Shown: one piece after another, positions 9,253-17,820 of the stretch
How positions within the stretch are numbered: the stretch's first letter is position 1
Layout: each line of letters starts with the position of its first letter
Assembly (NCBI GenBank): GCA_003598175.1
Contig: QZKN01000151.1
Coordinates: 1 to 64,000 of the forward strand
DNA length: 64,000 bases
From: Candidatus Omnitrophota bacterium
GTDB lineage: Bacteria > Hinthialibacterota > Hinthialibacteria > Hinthialibacterales > Hinthialibacteraceae
Reading direction: 5' to 3'
Translations under genes and position numbers: made by a program
The notes under the pieces: model-generated
Seen by the model: the letters and a program-made list of their open reading frames with translations, nothing else
The model's database searches: none
Told to the model about the DNA's origin: nothing

Positions 9253-9286
9253 TATAGTATACAACACTGGAATTCAGTTTGTCAAA
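9253..9286 (-). promoter_or_regulatory. Promoter with overlapping palindromic operator for the toxin-antitoxin operon
   Basis: On the minus strand a perfect -35 box TTGACA (9281-9286) is followed after 18 bases by TATACT (9257-9262). The -10 box lies within an 11-base palindrome GTATAGTATAC (9253-9263). A palindrome over the -10 box is the usual arrangement for autorepression by an antitoxin or toxin-antitoxin complex. The antitoxin start is about 35 bases further downstream. Confidence 0.7.
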
Positions 9287-9326
9287 AGATTGGTACTTCA
9301 GACATCCGGCGACGTTACTCGATACA

Positions 9327-9443
9327 ATGAAGGAGGGAGTTGGAGCAAAGGAAAATCATCCTCTGGTATTCTTAATGGAAGTCATCGGCGTACTGATCGA
9401 GAAATATGAGGACGAGCATGTTCCCGAACTGAGCGCGACATAG
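9327..9443 (+). pseudogene. Remnant of a HigA-like antitoxin
   Basis: A 38-codon frame translates to a peptide containing HPLVFLMEVIGVLIEKYEDE. This matches in style the conserved helix before the HTH domain of HigA-family antitoxins (LxxLxxLIExYExEHxPI). It stops soon after, and no HTH domain or HigB toxin follows. It is best read as a decayed fragment of another toxin-antitoxin locus next to the intact pair. It is short, so chance similarity is possible. Confidence 0.4.
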
Positions 9444-9524
9444 TTCCAATCATCTGTACAGAACCGTATTTCTTGTCTACAGTGAACGCATGATCGATTC
9501 AGTGAGGAAAGGAGTATCTCGACT

Positions 9525-10292
9525 ATGCTGCATCTCGGCCTTGTCACGTACAATCTCGCCAAGGATTGGGATATCGATACGATTATTAAAAATTGCGAAG
9601 AAACCGGCTTCGAAGGCGTGGAATTGCGGACCACACATGCGCATGGAGTGGAAGCGTCGCTCAGCAAGGCGCAGCGCGAGGATGTGAAGAAACGCTTTCA
9701 GGATTCGAAGGTGGAATTGATGGGATTGGGAAGCGCCTTCGATTACCATACGCCGGATCAGGCCAAGTTGCGAAAAGACATCGAAGCGACGAAGGAATAC
9801 ATCCTGCTCGCGCGCGATGTGGGGGCGACGGGAATCAAGGTGCGGCCAAACGGATTTCCGCCAGACGTGCCGAAAGAGAAAACTCTCGAACAGATCGGCA
9901 AATCCTTGCGGGAAATAGGAGAATTCGGCGACGGATACGGCGTGCAAATTCGTCTGGAAGTGCATGGGCGCGAAACCTGCCTGCTGCCGAACATCAAGGT
10001 GATGATGGATGTGGCGGATCATCGCAACGTCGGCGTGTGCTGGAATTCGAACGACGACGATTTGTCCGGTGAAGGCTTCGACTATAACTTTAATTTGGTG
10101 AAAGATAAGATTTTTATGGCGCATATGCGGGATCTGTATGTGAATTATCCCTTCCGAAAATTGCTTAATTCTTTGAATTATATCGGATTCGATGGGTATA
10201 CGCTGGCGGAGGCTTCGCCGGGCACGTCGGATCCGATTCGAGTGATGAAGTATTATCGGGCGTTGTGGCTGGCCTACCAGAATTTGAAGTAA
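9525..10292 (+). CDS. Sugar phosphate isomerase/epimerase (xylose isomerase-like TIM barrel)
   Basis: A 255-residue cytosolic TIM-barrel protein of the AP endonuclease family 2/xylose isomerase-like superfamily. The start has LHLGLVTYNLAKDWDIDTII, then GFEGVELRTTHAHGVE. Candidate metal ligands are the Glu in RLEVHGRET, the Asp/His region DVADHRNVGVCWNSND, His in FMAHMRDLY and Glu in YTLAEASPG. Relatives isomerise or epimerise sugars or inositols. AAAGGAG precedes the ATG. A long hairpin separates it from the downstream sialidase gene on the same strand, so the two could be co-transcribed. The exact substrate is unknown. Confidence 0.8.
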   Translation: MLHLGLVTYNLAKDWDIDTIIKNCEETGFEGVELRTTHAHGVEASLSKAQREDVKKRFQDSKVELMGLGSAFDYHTPDQAKLRKDIEATKEYILLARDVGATGIKVRPNGFPPDVPKEKTLEQIGKSLREIGEFGDGYGVQIRLEVHGRETCLLPNIKVMMDVADHRNVGVCWNSNDDDLSGEGFDYNFNLVKDKIFMAHMRDLYVNYPFRKLLNSLNYIGFDGYTLAEASPGTSDPIRVMKYYRALWLAYQNLK

Positions 10293-10298
10293 CGGGAT

Positions 10299-10342
10299 CA
10301 ATGGGTAGGGAAGGGCGCATCGCGATGCGCCCCTACCCATTG
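10299..10342. repeat. 44-bp hairpin-forming inverted repeat between isomerase and sialidase genes
   Basis: The outer arms CAATGGGTAG and CTACCCATTG are perfect. An inner palindrome GGGCGCATCGCGATGCGCCC continues the stem, with two unpaired A residues on one side. It belongs to the GTAGGGGCGxxxCGCCCCTAC type of interspersed palindrome seen also at 713-742. Without a T-tract it is more likely a REP-like element that affects mRNA stability than a terminator. Confidence 0.7.
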
Positions 10343-10371
10343 GGCAATCAAATGAGAAATGGAGAAGAGAT

Positions 10372-11541
10372 ATGAGTATCCACGTTCCGTGGAAATTTTT
10401 TCCGTTATTTTTCATACTCGCATTTCTTGTAAGCGATGCGCCGGCTTCGCAGTCTGCGGATCGGAGCGTCGCCGAGCCTTATCAAATCGATGTTTTCAAG
10501 GCGGGAGAGGAAGGATATCATACGTACCGCATTCCGGCGGTGGCGGCGACGTTGCGAAATACGATTCTCGCGTTTTGCGAGGGGCGGAAAGAAAGTCGGA
10601 GCGATTCCGGCGATATCGATCTGGTTTTGCGACGCAGTTTCGATAACGGAAAAACGTGGGAGCCGATGCAGGTGATCGTCGACGACGCCGGCAACACCTG
10701 TGGCAATCCCGCGCCGGTGGTGGATCGGACGACCGGCGTGATCTGGCTGCTCATGACCACAAATGACGGGGAAATCGGTGAAGGGCGGATCAATCAGGGC
10801 GAGGGATACCGCGACGTGTGGGTGTTGAAAAGCGAGGACGACGGGAAAACCTGGTCGAAGCCGGTGGACATCACAAAATCGGTGAAGAAACCGGAATGGC
10901 GGTGGTATGCGACGGGCCCGTGTCACGGAATTCAATTGGAAAATGGAACCTTGGTGATCCCCTGCGATCATTCTCTGGATGAGCAAAGTTCCAATTGGTT
11001 CTCACACGTGATTTACAGCGACGATCACGGCGCATCCTGGAAACTGGGTGGAACCGTGCCCGGCGGATTCACCAATGAATCGACCGTGGTTGAATTGGTG
11101 GACGGCTCACTCTATTTGAACGTGCGCAGTTATTTACGCCACAACCTGCGGCAATATTCGATCAGCAAGGATCAAGGGAAAACCTGGTCCTCTCCGCAAG
11201 AAGATCCGACCTTGATCGAGCCGGTTTGTCAGGCGGCGGTTTGTCGGTTGACGGCGAAGGGAAAATTGGAATTCCAAAAAAATCGGATACTCTTTTCGAA
11301 TCCGGCCGCCAAGGAACGGGTGAACATGACGATCCGTCTCAGCTACGACGAAGGCCAAAGCTGGCCGGTCGCGAAAACGTTGCACGCGGGGCCTGCGGCG
11401 TATTCGGATCTGACCGTCGCGCCGGATTATTCCATCGGCTGCCTGTATGAACGTGGCGAGAAACACGCCTACGAAACGATCACCTTCGCGAAATGTTCGC
11501 TGGAATGGTTGACGGACGGAAACGATCGTCTCGCGCCATGA
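10372..11541 (+). CDS. Exported sialidase (exo-alpha-sialidase, GH33-like)
   Basis: A 389-residue secreted six-bladed propeller enzyme that would release terminal sialic acids or related sugars. A signal peptide spans about 1-24. The Arg-Ile-Pro motif is seen as HTYRIPAVAATLRNTILAF, followed by CEGRKESRSDSGDIDLVLRR. Asp-box repeats occur at least five times: SFDNGKTW, SEDDGKTW, SDDHGASW, SKDQGKTW, SYDEGQSW. The length is normal for bacterial sialidases without extra domains. GAGAAGAG-like bases precede the ATG. Distant members of this superfamily hydrolyse other sugars, so activity on sialic acid is likely but not certain. No sialic acid catabolic genes (nanA, nanE, nanK) are in the window. 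Confidence 0.88.
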   Translation: MSIHVPWKFFPLFFILAFLVSDAPASQSADRSVAEPYQIDVFKAGEEGYHTYRIPAVAATLRNTILAFCEGRKESRSDSGDIDLVLRRSFDNGKTWEPMQVIVDDAGNTCGNPAPVVDRTTGVIWLLMTTNDGEIGEGRINQGEGYRDVWVLKSEDDGKTWSKPVDITKSVKKPEWRWYATGPCHGIQLENGTLVIPCDHSLDEQSSNWFSHVIYSDDHGASWKLGGTVPGGFTNESTVVELVDGSLYLNVRSYLRHNLRQYSISKDQGKTWSSPQEDPTLIEPVCQAAVCRLTAKGKLEFQKNRILFSNPAAKERVNMTIRLSYDEGQSWPVAKTLHAGPAAYSDLTVAPDYSIGCLYERGEKHAYETITFAKCSLEWLTDGNDRLAP

Positions 11542-11626
11542 GATCGGAAACACGAAAATGGTTTTTTAATGGCCGCTCCAGCGGATGATTTCGATTCATC
11601 CAATTTTCGTTGGATTTCTCGAATGG

Positions 11627-13429
11627 TTACGTTTCCGATTCCTCGGTCAACCGGTCTTTGTGTCGAATGGCCAATTTCCGGATCAACTCGGCGTTCTCCG
11701 ATTTGTCGCGCAGGTAAATGACGTATCCGCCGCTTTTTCTGTAGGTGATCGTGTCATCATAAATCAAATACCAACCACGAAATTCATCGCGCAGATAACG
11801 ATCGATATATTCGCCCTCATACGAGATGATGAAATTCACCTCATATTTGTCCAACAGGTACTGCCAGTATGGTTTTTCGCTGTGATACCAATCGAAAAAT
11901 TCCGGAAAATCCTCTTCGCTTCCGATGGAACGAATCTGATGAAACGTATCCTGCCGGGTCAATTCGCGTTGGAAAGGATACCACCGGCCTTTTGTGTCGT
12001 AAGCGCCGAGGGGAACTCGCCATACTTGAAACACCCCGAGTTCTTCTTTGGCAAATCGGCTTCCCCATAAATCGTAGCGGCTGTCGGTAAACAACTTCAT
12101 GTGTTCGGGCGACAATCGCCAAATCAGATACCCTGCAAAATTGTCATGATTGAACATCGGACCGGAAATTTTGTGATACAGAAGGAAATTGACAGGATCT
12201 TCGGGATACGCCTCTTTGTCATAGCCGTTTTCAAGCAACAGCGGAAACGCCTGCATGTTTCGATGCCAGATTTTCCCCGGCCGCAAACCGAAGGTATAGG
12301 CAAAAAGTACAAAGATGATAATCACATCGACGTGATACCTCATTCCCCAGCGAACCAACGAAAAGAGCGTTCCCCAAAATCCTCGGATGCTGGCTCCACG
12401 GCCCGTATCCATTGGAAAAAACGCCCGGCGTTCCTCGGAAATCGCGGCGATCAACGGCGGCACGGCCACCAAGGCAAAAAGAGGGATGTGCCGATGATAA
12501 TTCAACGCCTGATGACCGAAAAACACCACCGCCAGTCCTTCATAGACCCAGATCGATCCGGCGCGCATCATCGGCAGCATGAAGAGGCCCAAAATGATCA
12601 TCTCGAACGCATTGTTGATCTGCATGTTGGGCGCTTGCAGCTCGCCCACGTGTCGCAACAGCCACCAATCGCCGGTCACTTTGAACGGAAGCAGATGGAT
12701 GTGATACGTGAACGGATTCACGAACGATGCCAGGATCACGGCAACCAATACCAGCGAGCTGGATCGTAAGCGTCGGAAGGAAGGCGCGGTGGGATTTTCA
12801 TGCAGCCAGGTCACCAGACAGCACCACACCTCGCTTAACCACCAAAAAAAGATCAGAATGATTCCGATCACCGCGCCGCCGTGCAGATTGACCCATACGA
12901 TTTCCGCCGCAACCGCGCCGATAAACGCCCAGCGGAAATTCTCGCCCAATTGAAACGAGAGAATGATGTGCAGAAAAATGACGATAAACAGATTGGTAAA
13001 GATCGGCGGACGTAAAAAAAGGCTCTGCTGGGACGCCAACAGCGCAATGATCGAACCTAAACAGGCCATTTTCCATCCCACGCCGTTGCGGTACATATAT
13101 AAAATCAGCAGGGCAAACGTCAATGTGATGACCAGGGATTTCATTATAATCGCACCCTGCAATCCCCCCAGCTGATACGCGCCGTAAAAAATCAAGTGGG
13201 AGAGCCATTCGTGATTCACCCACGGCGTTTGCGCGCCGGTATAGGTGAATACATCATATTCCGGAAACTGAAAACCATGTTCCAGAAAATGCTCCCACAG
13301 CACTTTTCCCGTTTTCAAGTGCCACCAGGGATCATTGCTGGATAGGATGGGAAACAAACCGGCGAAAAAAGCGCCGCATAACGTGATGACAATCATGACT
13401 CCCGCCAGTACCCGCATGAACGGAGTCAT
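11627..13429 (-). CDS. Polytopic membrane protein, GT-C glycosyltransferase-like
   Basis: A 600-residue protein with about ten hydrophobic segments in the N-terminal 420 residues and a soluble periplasmic-type C-terminus. The first external loop has SSNDPWWHLKTGKVLWEHFL and PWVNHEWLSHLIFYGAYQLG. This Asp/His/Glu-bearing loop arrangement is usual in GT-C enzymes that use polyprenyl-linked sugars. The C-terminal part (FNHDNFAGYLIWRLSPEHMK, SRYDLWG, KYEVNFIISY) resembles the tail of many uncharacterised homologues. The ATG at 13429 is preferred over an upstream GTG because GGGGA lies before it and the first membrane helix follows at once. Substrate and pathway are unknown. It converges with the sialidase gene. 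Confidence 0.62.
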   Translation of the reverse strand: MTPFMRVLAGVMIVITLCGAFFAGLFPILSSNDPWWHLKTGKVLWEHFLEHGFQFPEYDVFTYTGAQTPWVNHEWLSHLIFYGAYQLGGLQGAIIMKSLVITLTFALLILYMYRNGVGWKMACLGSIIALLASQQSLFLRPPIFTNLFIVIFLHIILSFQLGENFRWAFIGAVAAEIVWVNLHGGAVIGIILIFFWWLSEVWCCLVTWLHENPTAPSFRRLRSSSLVLVAVILASFVNPFTYHIHLLPFKVTGDWWLLRHVGELQAPNMQINNAFEMIILGLFMLPMMRAGSIWVYEGLAVVFFGHQALNYHRHIPLFALVAVPPLIAAISEERRAFFPMDTGRGASIRGFWGTLFSLVRWGMRYHVDVIIIFVLFAYTFGLRPGKIWHRNMQAFPLLLENGYDKEAYPEDPVNFLLYHKISGPMFNHDNFAGYLIWRLSPEHMKLFTDSRYDLWGSRFAKEELGVFQVWRVPLGAYDTKGRWYPFQRELTRQDTFHQIRSIGSEEDFPEFFDWYHSEKPYWQYLLDKYEVNFIISYEGEYIDRYLRDEFRGWYLIYDDTITYRKSGGYVIYLRDKSENAELIRKLAIRHKDRLTEESET

Positions 13430-13666
13430 ATAATCCCCATTTCCATCCAAATAGCCGTCATTATTGCCGAATAATCGCAAATTCAACACGCTCGAAATAC
13501 CCTGTTCTTTCTATCGAGTAAAAATATTTCCCTGCCCTTAAACCAGCAATCCGACTGGTTTTCCCATTGGATAGACTCGGATGGTAATATGGCAGAAATG
13601 AGATACGATTCAAGGTTACCTGTTAACTCGCAGTAAGGGAAATGATCAAAAAGACATTATCTTGCG

Positions 13667-13813
13667 TTGTTTAATTATACATTTGGCATAGAATATATGG
13701 GATGAAGAATTGAAAACATGAAAACCACCGTTTTGGATGAAACGGTCGGGGATTACCGGTGGGATTGAATCGGTTCCCCTAAAAAATGATGCAGGACTCT
13801 CGAGGAGGTCAAT
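13667..13813 (+). promoter_or_regulatory. Candidate promoter and structured leader of the cysteine synthase gene
   Basis: TTGTTT (13667-13672) and TAGAAT (13689-13694) are separated by 16 bases and form a possible promoter. The 110-base leader can form a hairpin CCGTTT-TGGATG-AAACGG at about 13736-13745, enclosed by CCACCG and CGGTGG arms. The gene then has a very strong GAGGAGG ribosome site. I cannot match the leader to a known riboswitch class, and no terminator is seen in it. Confidence 0.3.
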
Positions 13814-14746
13814 ATGCCAAAACGCGCGATGAACATCCTGGAACTCATCGGCGACACGCCGATCGTTCGATTGAATAAATTACCGGCCAACGGTTCGGCC
13901 ACGGTTTGGGCCAAACTCGAAGCCCAAAATCCGGCCGGTTGTGTGAAAGAACGCATCGGTCTGTTCATGATCGAAGCGGCGGAAAAAAAGGGCGTTCTCA
14001 AGCCCGGCGGCGTCATCGTCGAACCAACCAGCGGCAACACCGGCATCGGGCTGGCAATGGCGGCGGCGGTGAAAGGCTATCGCGTCATACTGACCATGCC
14101 GGAAACCATGAGCCTTGAAAGACGAAAAATTCTGACGGCGTTCGGTGCGGAAATAGTCTTGACGGAAGGGCCGAAAGGCATGAAAGGCGCGGTGGACAAA
14201 GCGGAAGAACTGGTCCGTCAAATCGACGGCGCGTATATGCCCCAGCAATTTAATAATCCGGCGAACGTGCAGATTCATTATGAAACCACCGGTCCGGAAA
14301 TTTGGGAGCAAACGGAAGGCCGTATCGACGCGTTCGTCAGCGGCATCGGCACTGGCGGCACGCTGACCGGCGCGGGGAAATTTCTGAAAGAAAAGAATCC
14401 GAATATTCTATTGATAGGAATCGAACCCGCTTCTTCTGCGGTTTTATCGGGCGGGAAACCCGGCCCTCACAAAATTCAGGGAATCGGCGCGGGATTCAAA
14501 CCCGAAATTTTGGATTTGAAACTGATCGACAAAATTATGCAGGTCAGCAATGAAGATGCAATGACCACCGCGCGCGCCTTGTGCCGGGAGGAAGGGATCC
14601 TGGCCGGCATCTCCTGCGGCGCCGCCTGTTTCTGCGCCTTGGAATTGGCGAAGGAACTCGGACCGGGGAAAGATATCGTCGTCATCCTGCCTGACACCGG
14701 TGAACGGTATTTGTCCACCGAACTCTTTCCTTACACCGGCCCCTGA
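13814..14746 (+). CDS. cysK: Cysteine synthase (O-acetylserine sulfhydrylase)
   Basis: A 310-residue cytosolic PLP enzyme that makes cysteine from O-acetylserine and sulfide. Family motifs are present: [10 protein letters not shown] at the start, the PLP lysine in [10 protein letters not shown] (Lys45), the substrate loop [13 protein letters not shown], the phosphate cup [11 protein letters not shown], and GISCGAA near the C-terminus. The PLP-lysine motif differs from the usual N-P-x-x-S-V-K-D-R by Cys for Ser and Glu for Asp. This occurs in some divergent members, so a related activity on another beta-substituted serine is possible. A very strong GAGGAGG sits before the ATG. The phosphofructokinase gene follows on the same strand about 100 bases later. 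Confidence 0.88.
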   Translation: MPKRAMNILELIGDTPIVRLNKLPANGSATVWAKLEAQNPAGCVKERIGLFMIEAAEKKGVLKPGGVIVEPTSGNTGIGLAMAAAVKGYRVILTMPETMSLERRKILTAFGAEIVLTEGPKGMKGAVDKAEELVRQIDGAYMPQQFNNPANVQIHYETTGPEIWEQTEGRIDAFVSGIGTGGTLTGAGKFLKEKNPNILLIGIEPASSAVLSGGKPGPHKIQGIGAGFKPEILDLKLIDKIMQVSNEDAMTTARALCREEGILAGISCGAACFCALELAKELGPGKDIVVILPDTGERYLSTELFPYTGP

Positions 14747-14849
14747 TTTTATACCTTGGATTCCCTATACTGGTGAGTAAGAATTGAATCGGGCAGGATA
14801 AGGCCTGTCCTTTCGATTCCTGAGCACATTTGTATGGAGAAAATATCTC

Positions 14850-16208
14850 GTGAGCGGGATCGACCAACTTGATTTTTCCATCCGCCGTTTGGGGACGCCG
14901 CGCTATGCTTCCCCCCTGCAATTGTCCTACGTGAACGATGATTACATCGCCAACTTCGTGTTGGACAGCGAGCGGATTCTTTACGCCAACTCTCTTTCAT
15001 CGATTCAACGCAGTATCGAACAGGGCATCGAACCGCCCTCGTTCGAGGCGGCCGGACCACGGGATCGCATTTTTTTCAATCCGCCGGACGTGACCGCCGC
15101 CATTGTCACCTGCGGCGGACTCTGTCCGGGATTGAATGACGTCATTCGCGGATTGGTGTTGTCGCTCCGTCACAACTACGGCGTGAATCGGATTCTCGGC
15201 ATCCGCTACGGGTATCAAGGTTTGGTCGAGCGCTCGCAACTTTCACCGATTGCTCTCGATCCCGAGCGTGTGAATGATTTGTCATCGCGTGGGGGAACCT
15301 TTTTAGGCTCCTCTCGCGGTCCGCAGCCAGTCGATGAAATCGTGGATTTTCTCCTCAAACGTGGCATCAACATCCTGTTCACCATCGGCGGCGACGGCAC
15401 GCAACGGGGCGCGGCCGCCATCGTCGAAGAAATCAGCCGGCGTAATCTTTCAATTTCCGTAATCGGGATTCCGAAAACCATCGATAACGACATTTTTTTG
15501 GTGGAAAAAAGCTTTGGCTTCGACACGGCGTATTCGGTCGCGACCAGTGTTCTCTCCAGCGCTCATGCCGAGGCGGAGGGAGCGTATAACGGCGTCACCA
15601 TCGTGAAATTAATGGGAAGAGAAGCCGGTTTCCTCACGGCGACCGCTTCCGTCGCCAGCGGAGGTGTGAATTTCACGTTGATTCCGGAAATTCCTTTCGA
15701 CCTGGATCCGCCTCATGGATTTTTATCGGCGTTGGAAACACGAATCCGCGAACGTAACCACGCCGTGGTCGTCGTTGCGGAAGGAGCAGGACAGGAATTT
15801 CTGGTAAAGGAGGCGTCGCGTTTGGGAACCGACGCTTCCGGCAACATCAAATTGGCGGATATCGGCGTATATCTTTGTGATCGCGTGAAAGAATACTTTC
15901 ATATAAGACATATTCCCGTTACCGTGCGGTATATCGATCCGAGTTACATCGTGCGTTCGTTGCCGGCCATTCCCTCGGATCGCATGTTTTGCCTGCGGTT
16001 GGCCCACAACGCCGTCCATGCGGCGATGAGCGGCCGCACCGGCATGATCGTCGGATATTGGAACTCCGCTTTCACGCACATACCCATTGAAGCGTCCGTT
16101 TCCCGCAAAAAACGGCTGGATCCGGAGGAGGATCTCTGGCTGTCGGTGCTGGAATCGACCGGGCAGCCGAATCGGATGGTTAATGCGGAAACGGCAAAGA
16201 AAATGTGA
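14850..16208 (+). CDS. 6-phosphofructokinase, group II (ATP-type signature)
   Basis: A 452-residue cytosolic enzyme that phosphorylates fructose 6-phosphate. It belongs to the long group II/TP0108-plant-like clade, with an N-terminal extension of about 80 residues before AAIVTCGGLCPGLNDVIRG. IGGDGTQRGA (about 179-188) has Gly at the position that is Asp in PPi-dependent enzymes, pointing to ATP. GIPKTIDNDI (about 206-215) has the Lys found in the whole group. KLMGREAGFL and VAEGAGQEF are the other sugar-phosphate motifs. The start is GTG at 14850 with GGAG about 11 bases upstream. The last 29 bases overlap the convergent histidine kinase gene. Confidence 0.88.
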   Translation: MSGIDQLDFSIRRLGTPRYASPLQLSYVNDDYIANFVLDSERILYANSLSSIQRSIEQGIEPPSFEAAGPRDRIFFNPPDVTAAIVTCGGLCPGLNDVIRGLVLSLRHNYGVNRILGIRYGYQGLVERSQLSPIALDPERVNDLSSRGGTFLGSSRGPQPVDEIVDFLLKRGINILFTIGGDGTQRGAAAIVEEISRRNLSISVIGIPKTIDNDIFLVEKSFGFDTAYSVATSVLSSAHAEAEGAYNGVTIVKLMGREAGFLTATASVASGGVNFTLIPEIPFDLDPPHGFLSALETRIRERNHAVVVVAEGAGQEFLVKEASRLGTDASGNIKLADIGVYLCDRVKEYFHIRHIPVTVRYIDPSYIVRSLPAIPSDRMFCLRLAHNAVHAAMSGRTGMIVGYWNSAFTHIPIEASVSRKKRLDPEEDLWLSVLESTGQPNRMVNAETAKKM

Positions 16209-17541
16209 CCGTCGTTCCTTTCCCCACTTCACTTTCAATCCAAATCCGCCCGTGGTGCGCCTCCACCATGCGCTTGGCGATGGCTAGCCCCAATCCCGTG
16301 CTTTTTTCACCGGCGGTGGGGCGTACGCTGACCTTGCTGAAAGCGTCGAACACTTTTGGTTGTTCCTTTTCGGGTATCCCTTGTCCTTCATCGGCGACGG
16401 CAATGTGCACTTCGTTATCCACAACGCGTGCGCGAATCGTGATAACCGTCCGCGGATGAGAAAATTTAATGGCGTTGGAAATCAAATTATCGAGCACTTC
16501 ACGTATCCGGCGGGGATCGAAGGAAATTGTCGGTAAAGACAGGTCCGCATCCAATTTCAATTCAATGGATTTTCCCAGCGCCAACACGCTGTCGGCAGAA
16601 TAACACTCTTGCAGAAATTCCGTGAGATTCACGTTTTTCCTCTCCATCGATAATTGTCCCGATTCGATGGCGGTGACGTCGAGTAGGTCACTGACCAACT
16701 CGATCATATACTCACAGGTTCCATACATCATTTGGATGATTTTTTGGGGCTTTTCCGGAAATTCGCCAAAAAAGCCGTCTTTGAACAATTTCAAAAATCC
16801 CATCACCGTGCCGATCGGATTGCGCAGATCGTGCGCGGCAATTCCTAAAAATTTGTTTTTCAATTGGTTGAGTTCGAACAGTTGCTGATACAATCGGCTT
16901 TTTTCCAAAATCGTTGACAACTGACCGGCGATTTGCAGAAACAACTCGATGTGCAAGTCTTTGTAAGTATTTTTTTCCATGCTGGAAAAGAATATGAAAC
17001 CGATGGGATTTCCCATTGCAATCAACGGGCAGGTAAGGCTGGATTTCATTCCCTCTTCCACGATCAATTGGGTCGATTCCGAATAGGGATGATCGCGCAG
17101 ATACGCATCAAGATCATTTAAAATACGTGGCTTTTCCGTTCCAAGAACACGCTGCAAGCTGCTGCCCTGCATTCGGGCGGAGTATCCTTTTGTAATTTTT
17201 ATGTGCACTGCGTCCGACTTTGCCCATCGGGCGCGCAGGATCGTATTTTTCTCTTCCAGTAAAGACACGCCGATTCGATGATAAGGGATAATGGGTCGGA
17301 ACGAGTCGAAAACATGATTCAGCACATCATCGAGAAGCAGGCCGGTGTTGATTTTTTCGGTGATACTCACCAATATGCTGATTTCGTTAAATTTATTTCT
17401 TAGAAATTGTTCCAACGCCGCCAATTCCAAACCGAGCTGTCCGACATCGTCCTTTCCATCAATTAAAACCGATTGCCCAAATTGGCCGTTTCGCATTGCG
17501 GAAACGGCTTTTCGATACGTTATGATTCGCGGATCCGTCAT
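16180..17541 (-). CDS. GAF domain sensor histidine kinase (soluble)
   Basis: A 453-residue protein without membrane segments, so probably cytosolic. A GAF domain (about 60-215) precedes a HisKA dimerisation domain with the H-box GIAAHDLRNPIGTVMGFLKL in part and a full HATPase: N-box NLISNAIKFS, G1 DEGQGIPE, F-box FDAFSKV, G2 STGLGLAIAKRMVEAH. The ATG at 17541 is chosen over an upstream TTG because GAGG lies seven bases before it. No response regulator is adjacent, so it is an orphan kinase whose partner is unknown. The GAF ligand cannot be predicted. Its 3' end overlaps the 3' end of the phosphofructokinase gene. Confidence 0.88.
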   Translation of the reverse strand: MTDPRIITYRKAVSAMRNGQFGQSVLIDGKDDVGQLGLELAALEQFLRNKFNEISILVSITEKINTGLLLDDVLNHVFDSFRPIIPYHRIGVSLLEEKNTILRARWAKSDAVHIKITKGYSARMQGSSLQRVLGTEKPRILNDLDAYLRDHPYSESTQLIVEEGMKSSLTCPLIAMGNPIGFIFFSSMEKNTYKDLHIELFLQIAGQLSTILEKSRLYQQLFELNQLKNKFLGIAAHDLRNPIGTVMGFLKLFKDGFFGEFPEKPQKIIQMMYGTCEYMIELVSDLLDVTAIESGQLSMERKNVNLTEFLQECYSADSVLALGKSIELKLDADLSLPTISFDPRRIREVLDNLISNAIKFSHPRTVITIRARVVDNEVHIAVADEGQGIPEKEQPKVFDAFSKVSVRPTAGEKSTGLGLAIAKRMVEAHHGRIWIESEVGKGTTVTFSLPFPH

Positions 17542-17820
17542 AGTCAAACCTCATTCGCCCCATAAACTACCATGAAATACATGCTAACAATATAATTGCC
17601 GGTTATCGGCATTATTGAAGGGAAATGAACCAAATGCTTTCCAGCCAATGTACGAAACCATGCTGGACAACCCGTAAAAAAAGAGGCGTGATTTCAGGTG
17701 GTCTTTCTTGATGGTTGCCGGCGCTTGGATGTGGAAGAGGCAATTGCGAATGGGATTGAATTGAGACAGGCAGCCTCAAAGTAGATTTATTAATGGGCGA
17801 TTCACAAAATGGCAGATCTT

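Noticed and set aside
11541-11627. Terminator between sialidase and GT-C-like genes
   Set aside because: A short CCGCT-CC-AGCGG hairpin exists but its T-run precedes it instead of following; not a standard terminator on either strand.
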